Notes: generated by a model not told the origin, from the sequence alone. A stretch of DNA of 64,000 nt from Armillaria gallica (GCA_037576215.1 JBANDB010000003.1:6448001-6512000), one strand, 5' to 3'. Counted from the stretch's first letter, positions 35,330 through 46,464 are shown. Made by a program: numbers and translations.

Positions 35330-35946
35330 ATGTCTCCTCTCACCGTGACCACGACGACCACGAGTATCGCCACCAGTGGCCACCATGACTTCTGGAGACA
35401 CTGTCAGTGACCCGCTCCTCTAAGACGACGCGTATTTTGAAGCAGAAGAAACCTATCGGCGACATCTTGTACGAAATTATTCCCGTCCCTATCCTTTCGC
35501 TGATTCGAACGTAGAGATGGACCGGGTTTGGAGACCGGACGAAGCCCATGAAGGGGCTCCCAACTGAATACAAAGTCACTGACCCAGATTACCCTCCTTG
35601 TCGATACCAATACGGATTCGGCGTCACCTACCAGTGGCTAATCAACTATGCGCGCCAGCACCACCTTATAGAGGAGCCAAAGAGCGATGACCCTGAAGAC
35701 GTTTGAGCAATCCTAGTCGTGTACTCCCTGGTCAACACAGCCCGACATCTCCGATACCTTTACCGTACGAGAATCAGGTTTGCGTGTCCCATTTCGTATG
35801 ACTACGACGTGGTCTTTGCGCTCTACTCGAACCACACTCAGGAAGACGAGGGGCTTGAGGATAAGGATCATGCAGAGGTCGTGGAGATGCTTAGCAAGGA
35901 GCTTGGACAGCCTGAGGGTCCTATGTGGTTCGAGGACGCTGCTTAG
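35330..35946 (+). pseudogene. Orphan gene X, best copy (copy 1)
   Basis: The plus strand encodes MSPLTVTTTTTSIAT, then DDAYFEAEETYRR, FADSNVEMDRVWRPDEAHEG, EYKVTDPDYPPCRYQYGFG, TYQWLINYARQHHLIEEP, LVVYSLVNTARHLRYLY and a C-terminal EDKDHAEVVEMLSKELGQPEGPMWFEDAA. Two faults break it: a one-base shift in the CCCAACTG run near 35565, and a TGA at 35704. The N-terminal part also changes frame. The protein is rich in aromatic residues and has no known motif; function unknown. Two more relics (37.2 and 2.3 kb) show that it is a repeated family. Confidence 0.6.
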
Positions 35947-36268
35947 TCGCCACTGGTCAGTGTATTATCGTCGTTCTGGGAAAATTTCTTCATCGGTATC
36001 TGTTAGATGCGCGCAATACAATATCTCTGTCGCTTATACTATCCTGCATCATGTACATACCTCGTCCAATGCCCGCATGTTCCATCAGATCCCGCTCCCG
36101 TGCCGTGCCACTTGCCAATTACTCTCTTTGGAATGCACCTTTCATGACAGTCCCCGATGCTGAGGGTTGGCATTCCAAGCTATGAATGCATGACAAAGCC
36201 GAGCAGGCCCCGTTCGTTTTAGGAGGTTTACCTTTCGGAGCGCCGAGTCGCCCCCTAGAGACGCTATC

Positions 36269-36410
36269 ATGATAGCGTCTCCGGACATTCCAGCTGATGT
36301 CTTCTACGAGATTCTCCTCCAGTCCGAGTCAAGGGCCAGTCTTGGCTGTGTTAACTTCAAAAAACGCGGTTCAACGCGTCTTTGTCGCGAAACATTCGCG
36401 TCCCAAACAC
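36269..36410 (+). pseudogene. F-box-like exon 1 relic
   Basis: MIASPDIPADVFYEILLQS starts the same F-box-like motif as the acidic-tail family. It loses the frame after about 25 residues, although the nucleotide remnants of KDAVQRVFVAKHS follow (GCGGTTCAACGCGTCTTTG). No exon 2 or 3 follows; instead the sequence changes to alpha-galactosidase remnants. The ATG sits in a perfect 22-bp palindrome (36259-36280). Confidence 0.55.
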
Positions 36411-36464
36411 CTAGGTTCACACTCATCTCCTACCTCAGCTGATCGTGCATTCTTCATTCAGCTG

Positions 36465-36870
36465 CAGGTAGTGATAAAAGTGATGATGAGTTTGAAATCG
36501 TCCTTAAAAATTGTCAAGAATGAAGAAATAATTACCAACAACCGTATCATGTTGTAGGCGCTGGAGAAATGCCCTTTACATGGGGCTATAACGTAGGTCA
36601 TTTGTTCTCTCCTTAGACGCGCCGTCGCATTGACCACTCCGCGTTTGTTAGCTTGATCAGACACATGATTCAAAACACCCATGATGGTATGGTCGCCACT
36701 ATGTGGTAGAGGCTCCTGGACTCAATTTGCCCATAGATAAACGTGGATGAAGAAATAACGGATATGACGTTCCAATTAACAGAGCCACCAGGTCTTACGC
36801 TCACAAATGAACAGCCGTCCGCGAATTCACCGCTCGCTATATTCCTACCATCGGGATAACGAGAGCTAGG
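36465..36870 (+). pseudogene. Alpha-galactosidase 3' relic
   Basis: Nucleotide blocks match the last third of the intact gene at 38.0-40.8 kb, in the same order: AAGAATGAAGAAATAATT, TGGGGCTATAACGTAGG, GCATTGACCACTCCGC, the GGTATGGTCGCCAC intron start, GATATGACGTTCC and GCCGTCCGCGAATTCAC. Exonic and intronic parts are both conserved, so it arose by DNA duplication and not by reverse transcription. Stops and gaps prevent any protein. Confidence 0.75.
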
Positions 36871-37159
36871 ACTCAGCCGTAGGCTGACGTCTTTGTGGTG
36901 TAGAGGAAGACTGATCGGGAATACCAGGCAAGAGTGGCGTCCTCTGACTTAGATCGATGGTCGGCCCGCTTCTATTTTATCCAGCACCAGGATTCGTCAC
37001 TCAAGATTGCGAAGTTGGTAGAGAAGGCAGGCAATTATGATGGGACTACCAGACATTCTGGTGCCAAATGTTCAAATGTCCCTATCGATAGCGTGCAAGA
37101 TGCCCGAGAGGGCCAACTATTTGGGTCACTTTTTTGTTGACTTATGTAATCTAAATATC

Positions 37160-37600
37160 TACTCTCACCGCGACCACCACCGCCACACGCATTTACGACG
37201 ACACGTACTTTGAAGCTGAAGAAATCTATCGGCGAAAGTTTGCATGAAATTATTCTACGCCTTTATTCTTTTGCTGATCTGAACATATGTAGCGATGGAC
37301 CGGATTTGGAGCTCGAACGCAGCCGATGAGAAACCTCCCCAGCAAATACAGTCACCGACCCGGAATGATTCCCGTGTCGGTAACAATACGGGTTCGGAGT
37401 CATCCAACAATGGCTTATTAATTGCGCGCGTTGCCATCATCGAGAAGGGCAGGGCAGCCATCATCACATAGAGGAAACCCCGAAGACTATCAAGCAAACC
37501 TCGTCGTGTACTCCCTACTCAACACAGTCCGACATCTCCGATACCTCTGTTGTGGTTCGACGCTGCTCCTCACTGGTCAGCTTATTATCGTTGGTCCGAA
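37160..37600 (+). pseudogene. Orphan gene X relic (copy 2)
   Basis: It repeats gene X with many faults: DDTYFEAEEIYRR, then a stop, YGFGVI, LINCAR, and the nucleotide block TCGTCGTGTACTCCCT..CAACACAGTCCGACATCTCCGATACCT shared with copy 1. It lies just before the intact alpha-galactosidase, as copy 1 lies before the alpha-galactosidase relic. Confidence 0.6.
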
Positions 37601-38047
37601 TGCATCGGCAGTTGTGAGGTGCATGTAACACAATCCCGCGCTAGTTCTCGTCCCGCTATCATGATGTAACCACCTTCTCTATTGCCGTGTTCCATCAAAT
37701 GTTATTGAACATTCTCGAGTTAAGCGCCTTTCTTATCTGTGATTTGTCGTTGTCGTAGTAGGAATGTAACTGCTCCTGGACTGCGCGACTGCGCAAGGAA
37801 CCAAAGCTCGGCGACAACTTCTTGCTCGCTCCACTTGAAAGGCCCACAGAGCTGCTGTGGGTCCATATTCTACATCTTTGTTGGCGCCTGTAACTTGTCT
37901 GGGCATCATCTCAATATGCTATGTTACCCGCATCAAAGGATGGAGGGGAGTGTAAATAAAACGACTGCGGTTACCGTGGTTTGGCCCGAAGACCAAGGGC
38001 TCCCGTTCTTTTGCAACATCAACACGTCGCTTTACCTCAAATATAGG

Positions 38048-40751
38048 ATGTACTTCCCCAAAATACGCCTACCCTCGCTCTCTTGTTTACTCGAGATACC
38101 AGCCCCTCTGATCGTCGCGGCTTGTCTTTTTCTCAGTCTTATTTCACTGCCGGTTATCGCGCTCGAGAATGGCGTTGGTCGACTTCCGTGTACGCTGATT
38201 TCGTGTCTTCGTTGCTGTGTGCTCGCTGATTCGATGATCCTCTGCAGTCATGGGTTACAACAGTTCGTCCTGTCTCAAAAATATTTTTCCCGCTCTCCGT
38301 TCCTGACCATCCGCAGCTTGGAATGCCTACTACGTCCGTCAAGTCCACTTCTGCGTGGTCCTTCTCACCCTCTTCTTCTCACTCATAGTGTAACATCGAC
38401 GAAGATATAATATACGAGACGGCCGAATTGATTGTGTCCCTGGGACTTCAGGTTCGATATTTGGCACATGTACTTCAGGTTAATCTTGTTGGCTAATGGA
38501 AGCTACATCAGGATGTGGGATATGAGTACATGAACATAGACGACTGCTACGCGGAGAAACAGCGAAATTCGAATGGTGATATCGTGGAAAGTATGTCATA
38601 GTTCATACGACCTTCTTGGCATTCATCTCAGTTACAAGACGCGAAACGATTTCCTTCCGGAATGCGAAATCTCACGGACCGTATGCATGCCCTTGGATTG
38701 TACGTTCATCCCTGCTTTGCGAATGCCGATTCATATTCATGGCGCTGTCTTGCCGTAGGAAAGCAGGCATTGTACGCTGAAAACATTTCTCGATATCTAA
38801 CACGAACCTCATCTCTCACTAGTACGGCGATTCGGGTTGGTACACCTGCCAGATGTATCCCGGATCATATCAAAACGAAGAAAGGTCTAAAGTTCATCGA
38901 AGAAGTCTTCCTTCACTCATATAATTGCAGAGACGCAAGACTTTTCCGCGAGACATGGGGTTTCGACCTTCTCAAGTGAGTCCAGCCCTCAGTGAATGCC
39001 CGTCTCCATAACATTGACCGACGATTGCAACACCCACAGATATGACAACTGTGCAGGTAGCGTTGCGCCTCAAAATTCTGCCCTTGCATGCTTTGTAATG
39101 ATTAACGCTAGTACCCTTCGACGACATTATTCGTGAGGGCATGATTGGGAGTAAGAGTGTATTTCTGCACTGTAACGCAGATACACTGAAACCCAGTTGA
39201 TTGTAGAATTTTCGAGGATGGCCAACGCGATAACGGACCTTGCCACTGTCACCGGAAGGCCCCCGATGCTGTATTCTATATGTCAATGGGGTCGGGTGAG
39301 TTGGGTCTCATCGGTATGCCTTGTAATAACGCTCGTTATCTTCCAGCTGCAGCCCTGGCTCTGGGCCAGAAATCTCGGTCATTCCTGGCGGGTCAGTTCA
39401 AGTTCTTTTTGTTTCTCTGACAGTGTAGACTGATAATCCGCAGACAACCGATGACATCTGTGTGTCAGGCTTTTCCTCTTGGGATCCGCATCTAACCCCG
39501 GGTATCTAGCCGCAACATGGTCTTCGATTGCTAGCATCATCAATCAGTACGATCAGAGTCAATTTCCCTTCCTAACATGCCAGTCCCGCTGACTTTGCAC
39601 TAGAAATTCCTTCCACGCTTGGGCGTCGGATTTTCACGGTCATAATGATATGGATATTGTATGCAGCTTTCGAATGACCTCTCATCGGACCTTGGTGCTG
39701 ATCCGTTCTCTATTACTCCGCGACAGCTAGAAGTGTTAGTTCTTTTCGTCCCTGACTATAGTGCCATATCTAATTATTCAATTGTGTTGTAGCGGCAATA
39801 AGGGCTTATCATATGAAGAATCCAAGACTCATTTCACTGCGTGGGCCTTGATGAAATCTCCGTTACTGATAGTTAGTGGTTGTAGCTTATCTTCGAGCCC
39901 TTATTGATTCATGATAATAACAGGGAACTAATGTCAGTATTCTCTTCCCTTGAAGATTGTCCGCCTAATCCGTTTTCGTTACAAGCTCAAATCGATATCC
40001 GATCAAACCTTAGAAATTCTCAAGAATGAAGAAATAATTGCCATTAACCAAGATCCTGTCGTAGGCACAGGAGTAATACCGTTTAGATGGGGCTATAACG
40101 TAGGTTTTGTTGTTTACCTCCTAAGCGGGGATCGTTGCATTGACCACTCCGCCCTTGTTAGCCTGATTATACGAATGATCCAAAACACCCGGCTCAGTAC
40201 TGGAGCGGGCAGAGTCAAAATGGGACCGTTATTATGATGGTATGGTCGCCACCATGTGTTGTAGAAGCAGCTCAATTTCGCCCATAGATAAACGTCCATG
40301 AAGAAACAACAGATATGACGTTCCGATTGCTGGAGTCACCGTGGATGCGTGCTGGTAGACAATACTCAGTTCGGGTATGCAGGTGCATTTATTAAATGAG
40401 AAACTCGCGTCTCTAATTCGCGTCATCCAGGACCTCTGGTCTCATACTGACAATGGCACAGCCGTCCGCGAATTCACTGCTCGCTCTATTCCTGCCCACG
40501 GTGTTGTGGCGCTCCTATTGCGAGATGCCGGTGACGAGCCCGAAAACCTATGGCCAAAGTGTGCCTTCTATGAGTGGTGGTCGGATAATTGGTGCATAGA
40601 TCGTAACGGCACGAAAGTGCCCTCTTTGAGCATGCCGTTAACATTCAATTCAAACCTTCTGGCGGTAACCTTTGTTTTTTCAGCTGTGAATATCTTTGAA
40701 TACCCTGTTCGTCGTTTATTACTGTGCATATTGCGTAGAGATTACTTTTAA
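38048..40751 (+). CDS. GH27 alpha-galactosidase, secreted, 23 exons
   Basis: Exons: 38048-38189, 38248-38262, 38317-38333, 38389-38451, 38512-38590, 38639-38699, 38759-38771, 38823-38884, 38931-38975, 39040-39056, 39112-39150, 39207-39295, 39347-39391, 39444-39459, 39510-39546, 39604-39658, 39727-39734, 39793-39871, 39924-39932, 39986-40099, 40162-40239, 40288-40374, 40431-40751; 496 aa. It removes terminal alpha-galactose from galactomannan or raffinose-type sugars outside the cell. A hydrophobic leader (LIVAACLFLSLISLPVIA) is followed by MGYNTWNAYYC, YEYMNIDDCYAE, GWYTCQMYPGS, nucleophile Asp168 in KYDNC, ICQWGRLQPWLWARNLGHSW, acid Asp233 in TTDDI, FHGHNDMDILEVGN and EIIAINQDPVV. The C-terminal beta domain starts at HPAQYWSG. 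The exact 3' end (after NWCIDRNGTKV) is less certain. Confidence 0.85.
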
Positions 40752-41327
40752 TAGATGCGCACGCCACGTACCAAGCACATCGTCCTTGGTTGCTAGAGTG
40801 GGAGACGTGAAGTGGCTAGATGTTTAAGGCCACGGCACCGAAGTGTACAATGTGGGGTGTCAAGGGAGGAGTGACAAACCCTTCAATAGAGTGACAGGGA
40901 AAAGGTCGCAGACGCCACTGCAAAAGACTGCGAGGGCGAAGCCGTACATTACGGCTTGCTTCGAAAGAGGTTTTGTGCTTGGTACTCGGCATACCAAATC
41001 GGTATCTAGGAGACAGCGTTTATACCCTCCTTTAATACACCCTCGCAGTGTAATTCGCGCCGAAAAACGTATTGACTGGCTATCGGACCGAGAGCTGATC
41101 TGATGTAAAATTGCAATACGAGGAAAGTACGATGATATCTACATTGGGTGTTAGGACTACGCATGAAAAGTGTATATTTTGTACATGCAGGACGGCTTAA
41201 TGCTGCTGCTGGAGAATGAGCTCCAGGATGGGGGAAACTTCAAATGTAAATTGATCTGAAACGGATCAGTGATGGAAATTTAAAAGTACATCGGAACGGG
41301 ATGTGGCCCCGAACTTACATGGTGAAA
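40752..41327. other. Intergenic between convergent genes
   Basis: Lies between the 3' ends of the alpha-galactosidase and the minus-strand zinc-motif gene. No gene seen. Confidence 0.4.
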
Positions 41328-42003
41328 TTAAAATGATCCTACGTGATGCGTATTCGCAAATACACACCCGGGCGTGTCAGGATCCCCTTCACAACACGTC
41401 CACATCTTCATTATATGTCCAGGCCTTCCGTGTGTATTGATCGTCGGTGAGAATTCAAAAATTTCTAGCGCTCCTACAAAACGCCGACAGTGACGTTAGT
41501 AAACTTACGTTCATATGAAAAGACGTACCTGGATGATAGGCACAGGGACCATCGGACAGACACTTTTGAAGGCCACCATCCCACCCATTCAGAAAAACCC
41601 TGCCGCAGTTGATGCATGACGGCGACGATGCGGTACACGGGAAGTAGTGCGCTCGTTCAGAGCTGCGCCGCTTTTTGTGTAGGACTTTTCGTCGGGGTCG
41701 GGACGGGGAGCTAGAGGGTGTCGTGTCCGCTGATCTACAGCGGAGTTCGCGAACAAAGGCACGGCGTATGAACGAATTCCCTCTCGCTAGTTTCTCGATA
41801 ATATCACGAAGCTGAGATTCGGGGGTAGACGCAATGACTGATTGCAGTTCCATTTCGTCGATCCAGAACCCATCATCGGAATCAATGTCAGATTGAGGTG
41901 AAGGAGGTGAGCATGGACTAGATGAGGGCGTGGAATGAATAGCATATTCGAGGGGATGAGGTCGATGAGCGATTCTTGAGTTACGAGAGACCGAGTCGTT
42001 CAT
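41328..42003 (-). CDS. Zinc-ligand-like (HPG/WTCC) hypothetical protein 1
   Basis: Two exons (42003-41529, 41473-41328; 55-bp intron) encode 206 aa. After a Ser/Pro-rich start comes a helix-like segment (ELQSVIASTPESQLRDIIEKLA) and a basic stretch. Candidate zinc ligands follow: CINCGRVF, CAYHPG and, from exon 2, MWTCCEGDPDTPGC..NTHH. The intron splits the Gly codon of HPG, exactly as in the paralogue at 42.4 kb. The Cys/His spacing suggests a small zinc-binding domain, as in an uncharacterised fungal C2H2-like family. Function unknown. Confidence 0.72.
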
Positions 42004-42381
42004 GCTGCAGTCAGTTGAAAGATCGGGAAGGAAAAGTAAGTGGCGAAAGGTAAAAGCTACGGAATATAAAGGAAGGTGAAACTGTAATGTCATTGGCACA
42101 ACAGCGGATATTAAATAGCATCCAGGCGTCACAGTCACACGCCACTGGTGGAAAACATGGGAAATAATAAGAGTTGAAAGACTGCGATCCCAAATCAGGA
42201 AAATAATACGCTAACACCGGCGCCGTACAATGATGGAAAGAAGGGCTGTCATAAAGTTCGTACGCGGAAGGAGTCTAGAGGAGGCCGATTAGAGTGATCG
42301 ATGATATCCGGGGCCGACGTCAGTGTTTATACTTATATCGATGAACGAAACAATGTACTTACATCATAAGTGTTCGTGTGA

Positions 42382-43026
42382 TCAGAGGAGACGCTGCTTT
42401 TTCCGTGGTACCGCGGGCATGTGTTCTTGAATAACGCATCCCTCACTTTCGGTATTTTCTTCGCAGCAAGTCCAGACAAAATTCTCAGGGTAAGAACGCC
42501 GGTTCGCAAGGGTGTCCATAGGGCCATGGCAATCCTCATCCCAGTCGACAAAGCTTGCTTCGTCGACCTCGGTCTCGCCTGTAAAGCATGAATAGTAAGT
42601 TTTGGATATGAAAGAGGAAAGGAAAGACACTATACCAGGATGAAATTTGCACTCATTAGACTCTCGGCTCACCTCTAGATCATATTTTTCGCCACAATTG
42701 CCACAAGTCTCCCATCGGGGTGTTACCGCTCGAGACCTCGGATCGAAAGATACGAGCTCTCTAGTCATCGCTCGTTCAACAGCAGGGACACTGTCCACTA
42801 GATTGGCGATAACCTGGCGCAGTCGGCTCTCCGAAATAGAGGCAATAGCTTGGTGAAGGGCGGCGCGAGATGTCGCGTCAACAGCCACTTCACTGCCTTC
42901 AGATGAACTACCCTCGTCCTCCGAAGATGACTGGGTTTCATCCTGGTTGGCATCAAGGTCTTCTTCGTCGTCAGAAGAGTCGGTAAGCTCTGTCAAGTCA
43001 ATGACTTCGACTGGATCGGGTACCAT
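42382..43026 (-). CDS. Zinc-ligand-like (HPG/WTCC) hypothetical protein 2
   Basis: Exons 43026-42636 and 42578-42382 encode 195 aa. The 57-bp intron is a multiple of three and has no stop, so an unspliced frame also stays open, but splicing restores HPGETEVDEASFVDWDEDCHG. The N-terminus is acidic (DLTELTDSSDDEEDLDANQ). A helix segment LHQAIASISESRLRQVIANLVD matches the paralogue, then RWETCGNCGEKYD, CKFHPG, FVWTCCEENTESEGC and EH. It is the more canonical copy: the VDWDEDCHGPMD block is missing in copy 1. Probably the parent of the pair; role unknown. Confidence 0.75.
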   Translation of the reverse strand: MVPDPVEVIDLTELTDSSDDEEDLDANQDETQSSSEDEGSSSEGSEVAVDATSRAALHQAIASISESRLRQVIANLVDSVPAVERAMTRELVSFDPRSRAVTPRWETCGNCGEKYDLEVSRESNECKFHPGIVSFLSSFISKTYYSCFTGETEVDEASFVDWDEDCHGPMDTLANRRSYPENFVWTCCEENTESEGCVIQEHMPAVPRKKQRLL

Positions 43027-44337
43027 GGCTATTCTGTGACGTTCAAACGCGACGGTGGTGCCAAGAAGGAGGGGAAGATATTTATGGACAGGGCCACGTT
43101 GGCTCAACCGCAACAAATCACTACCTTATAACGAAACCTTTGTTAGTAAAAGAACAAAGGCTAACAAAGAACAAACCCAGTCTGTCGGTAACTATGTTCC
43201 GCGTGCATGGAAGTTCAGTTCAAGATGAAGAACCGGCGCGGAAGCCATTTTGAAATACGCGCAAACACCGGCTTCGGGGTCTGTACGGTCCCACTGCCGC
43301 CTTTGAATGAACGGTCGACAGTGTAGTTATACAGTACTCAAACCGATCTCAGGGCGGCAAGACTCTGGTAAGAACAGCTCAGGTAAGGACGAGGGCTAGG
43401 TCAAAGTAGTAATGTAGACTACTTCAAGGAGGTAGTATTGTATGGAGCGTGAGACGTGAAGATCATAGTAACGGGAAGATGTGAACTTAAGTAAAAAGAG
43501 TACAGAATCATGTCTGTGTCTACAATAAAATGAAAGTCGATCCTTTCCACAATAGATGGGAGACTAAATTGAACTACCATGCGGCAGCATCGTCAGGAGA
43601 CAACGGGGGACTCACACTTTCAATGAAGCGCCTGTATTTGACTCGGATGAATTGGAGCCTGATCAATAAAAAGGTCCTAGATGTACCGAGTAGGGGAAAA
43701 TAGAGAAAAACCGCCGAGACCTACTGATTGAGCGAACAAATCTCCAGGCAGATAACGAGAGCAAGTTGCCAAGACGTTAGGGTGAAATATCCGTATTTCC
43801 GTTCATTCACCGGCCAGGAGTGAATATCATGAAGAAATTGACGCCAAGATAGTGAGCGGTGAATAATCTTCAGCTTGTCTTCTTCAGTATCTCAGTATCT
43901 AATAGGAGACGAAAAATAGAGGCAACATAGCGGTGTGAACATGAACAGTGTTTCATTAATCGATAGGACCCCAAGGATGATTTGGCAATAGATGAGAGCT
44001 TTACGGAAGAAATTCTGTCTCCGCTGGTTACCTAGGTCAGCTTCTATGAAACAAAGTATACGCCAGTAAGGGTGAATGCACCATACAACAAGAAAAGGTG
44101 CACCATACCATGGAATGAATATTCACCGCTACTATCCCAATTCTACTAGAGAACTGGCGTAGAAAATATTGTCACGAAGCCGAGTGAACTTTGAAACTGT
44201 ACTATGCGGCGGTCGGAAATGGGTGGAAACAGAAGAAGGGAGCATCCACAGGTAAGATTTGAGGAAGATAGTCCAGATTCGACTTGATTTTGTGAGCTTT
44301 CAAGTCCGCAACTATCCATAGCTTGATCAATGGGCTG
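43027..44337. other. Intergenic, no gene seen
   Basis: AG-rich sequence with only short frames. No motif, RNA gene or repeat was noticed. Confidence 0.4.
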
Positions 44338-44430
44338 AACGAGGTCGGACGTCCGAAAGAGGTGCAAGATGTGGCTGTGTGATCGCGGCACGGACCGCAG
44401 TCCGACGGTCCGAACTCTTTCGCTCCTCCC
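44338..44430. repeat. Repeat shared with 61295-61378
   Basis: About 85 bp around ACGGACCGCAGTCCGACGG recurs at 61.3 kb with the same flanking ACGAGGTCG and CTCCTCCC blocks. It contains short inverted pairs (CGGAC..GTCCG). It continues at both places toward F-box-like remnants, so it marks a duplicated segment. Confidence 0.6.
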
Positions 44431-44945
44431 ACGACGACGAAAAGATATAAGTAGCTTACCTCAAGTCAGATATTGTTACCTGACACAATTTGTCCTGATT
44501 CCACAACCTGTGCAGGCCCTCTCGGACGCAAACGGCGACCGAAGCCAATCGGTGGCATCAAAACTGGAAATACCAGAAAGAACCAAATTTATGTCCTCTC
44601 AAATTCAAAGGAGGCCGGGAGTAGCAGAACTGAGGACAAGGAAGGTAATTCCTATAAGTTGTCAAGTATACTTGCTGTAACTCTTGCTTTTAGTCACCAG
44701 TGTCACTCCACGCCCTTGGTAGCATACTCAGAAGCGTTATTTTTCGCCTGCGAATTATAGCTTCCGGCTCCCGTCCAGTGTTTCTAGCAGCTCAGCACCC
44801 AAACGGCTCGAAGTTGACTTAGATACAGATCCGTGTCGGCAGATGGACTACCCGTTTCAGGGAAGTTCGCTGGAAAAACCAGCTAGTCCACTTACATAAA
44901 ATAAATGACAGTCGACCTTCCACGAATTGTTCTTTATCTGATTCC

Positions 44946-45131
44946 ATGTCTTCCCCGCCTGCCGCAGCACATCTGTATATCCCGGGTGTTGTTTCTACGA
45001 GATTCTCATCCAATCTGGACTGTTAGGAAAATTTTCTTCCTCTGGATTGACTGCCGCCAAGTCTCGCCCAAATTCAAAGATGCAATTGAACCCATCTTTA
45101 TCGAGAAGTATCTCAAAACAACTTTGATCTG
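44946..45131 (+). pseudogene. F-box-like exon 1 relic
   Basis: After an MSSPPAA start the frame slips, then reads FYEILIQSGLLGKFSFLWIDCRQ, VSPKFKDAIEPIFIEKYLKTTLI and a stop. This is exon 1 of the acidic-tail family. No exon 2 follows; the downstream segment FQATGFRLNAAEY is unrelated to exon 2 but recurs near 61.45 kb. Confidence 0.6.
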
Positions 45132-45595
45132 AATTAATGCTGGCACGCCATTCAGACATTTGCATTCATCACTTTGATTGATATCGCATTGTTTCAGGCC
45201 ACAGGATTTCGCCTGAACGCTGCAGAGTATCCGATGCATGTGTTCCGTTTCTATGGCCCGACGAACTTGTCTCGCTCAAGATACGGATACTATGATTGTG
45301 AAAGAGATGCTACACATAATATGCGCGTCGATTAGACAGGACGCTGAAGGATGGCCCCTGCAGACGCGGGTTCGTTGTTTTGAAGATGGATGTACTTATG
45401 GGTCTGATAAAATTCCAGTGATATCTTCGTCGCTGTAAATGTCATGGAGTATCCAGCATCGCTTGGTCGCAATTGGCGTCTCAGTGACGAATCACGAAAC
45501 CTGAGTCCTTTTAGGAATTTGATCTGAGACCTTGGGGAGTTCTGAATCGATCACCGCCCCTTCCTTCCTTCCTTCCTTCCTCCCAGTTGGCCTTG

Positions 45596-46464
45596 ATGTC
45601 CTCGCAAGTCTCAGAGCCTCTGAATATTCCCGCCGACGTTTTCTACGAAATCCTTCTCCAATCCTGCGACGGGAATGCCGCCTTCTTCTGGCTTGACTAT
45701 CGTCGAGTCTCGCGCAACTTCCACAGCGCAGTTGAGAATATCTTTGTAGCGAAGTACCTGAGACAGACATGGATTCACGTATATTCTTCTGGTGGTGAGT
45801 CGAATTCTCTTCGTTGTGCTTCTGTTCACAAGTTACACTGATTTCATCTCCTAGGAGAACCGACTCGATCCCGGACCACGCATACGACGGAATTCGAGTT
45901 CTCGCGTCTAGATCCCGCTGATTCATCCCGCGCAATATACACACACCACAAATTCGACAAAGGCTTTCAAGAGGATGTCTGTCGTTGCCTGAATGTGGTG
46001 TTTGAAGCCGGTCCTTCCCTCGAGCGACCAAATATCATTGTTCAAGTTCAGCAAGAGGTCAACGACACGATGCTACCAGACTTCCGGTACAGTTTCGATC
46101 CACAATCCTCCCTATTCGAGATCAGTTTCAACTGGAAAGGAATGTACAGCCACTTTTTCCGAGAGCAGAGAGTAGTGAAAGATAGGATCAGCATCGCAGC
46201 AAGTACTTTCCAATCCCTTCTCTCGAATGATGACCAACGACGATAATGCCTCAGAATTTCATTGTACAGGATCAATGGAGAGATGACATCTCGTTCTCAA
46301 CAATGTGTGATGTTTTCAAGTCAAACGACGGACATGTCCGTATGTGTACCCGCGAGGAGAGGATTTGCCGGAACGTGTTGGCTCATGAGGGAAGGAAAGC
46401 ATCTGGTGAAGATTACGAAGGGTACAAAAGAGTGGCGGACAAACAGCGTGAGATTGAAAAGTAG
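45596..46464 (+). CDS. F-box-like protein (member F), GC-AG intron
   Basis: Exons 45596-45794, 45855-46198 and 46270-46464 encode 245 aa. Exon 1: LNIPADVFYEILLQS..FFWLDYRRVSRNFHSAVENIF. Exon 2: RLDPADSSRAIY, GPSLERPNIIVQVQ, NDTMLPDFRYSFD, SFNWKGMYSHFFREQ. Exon 3: REERICRNVLAHEGRKASGED, a degenerate form of the family's ERIRRNVLENEGREVSGD; the acidic tail is missing. The second intron starts GCAAGT, the standard GC-AG donor; the nearby GT four bases on would shift the frame. The gene is preceded by a (TTCC)n run at 45560-45580. It seems intact but shorter than its relatives. Confidence 0.68.

Noticed and set aside
37739..38410. 223-aa open frame
   Set aside because: Only its part from 38048 to 38189 is used, as the first exon of the alpha-galactosidase; the rest runs through upstream DNA and introns.
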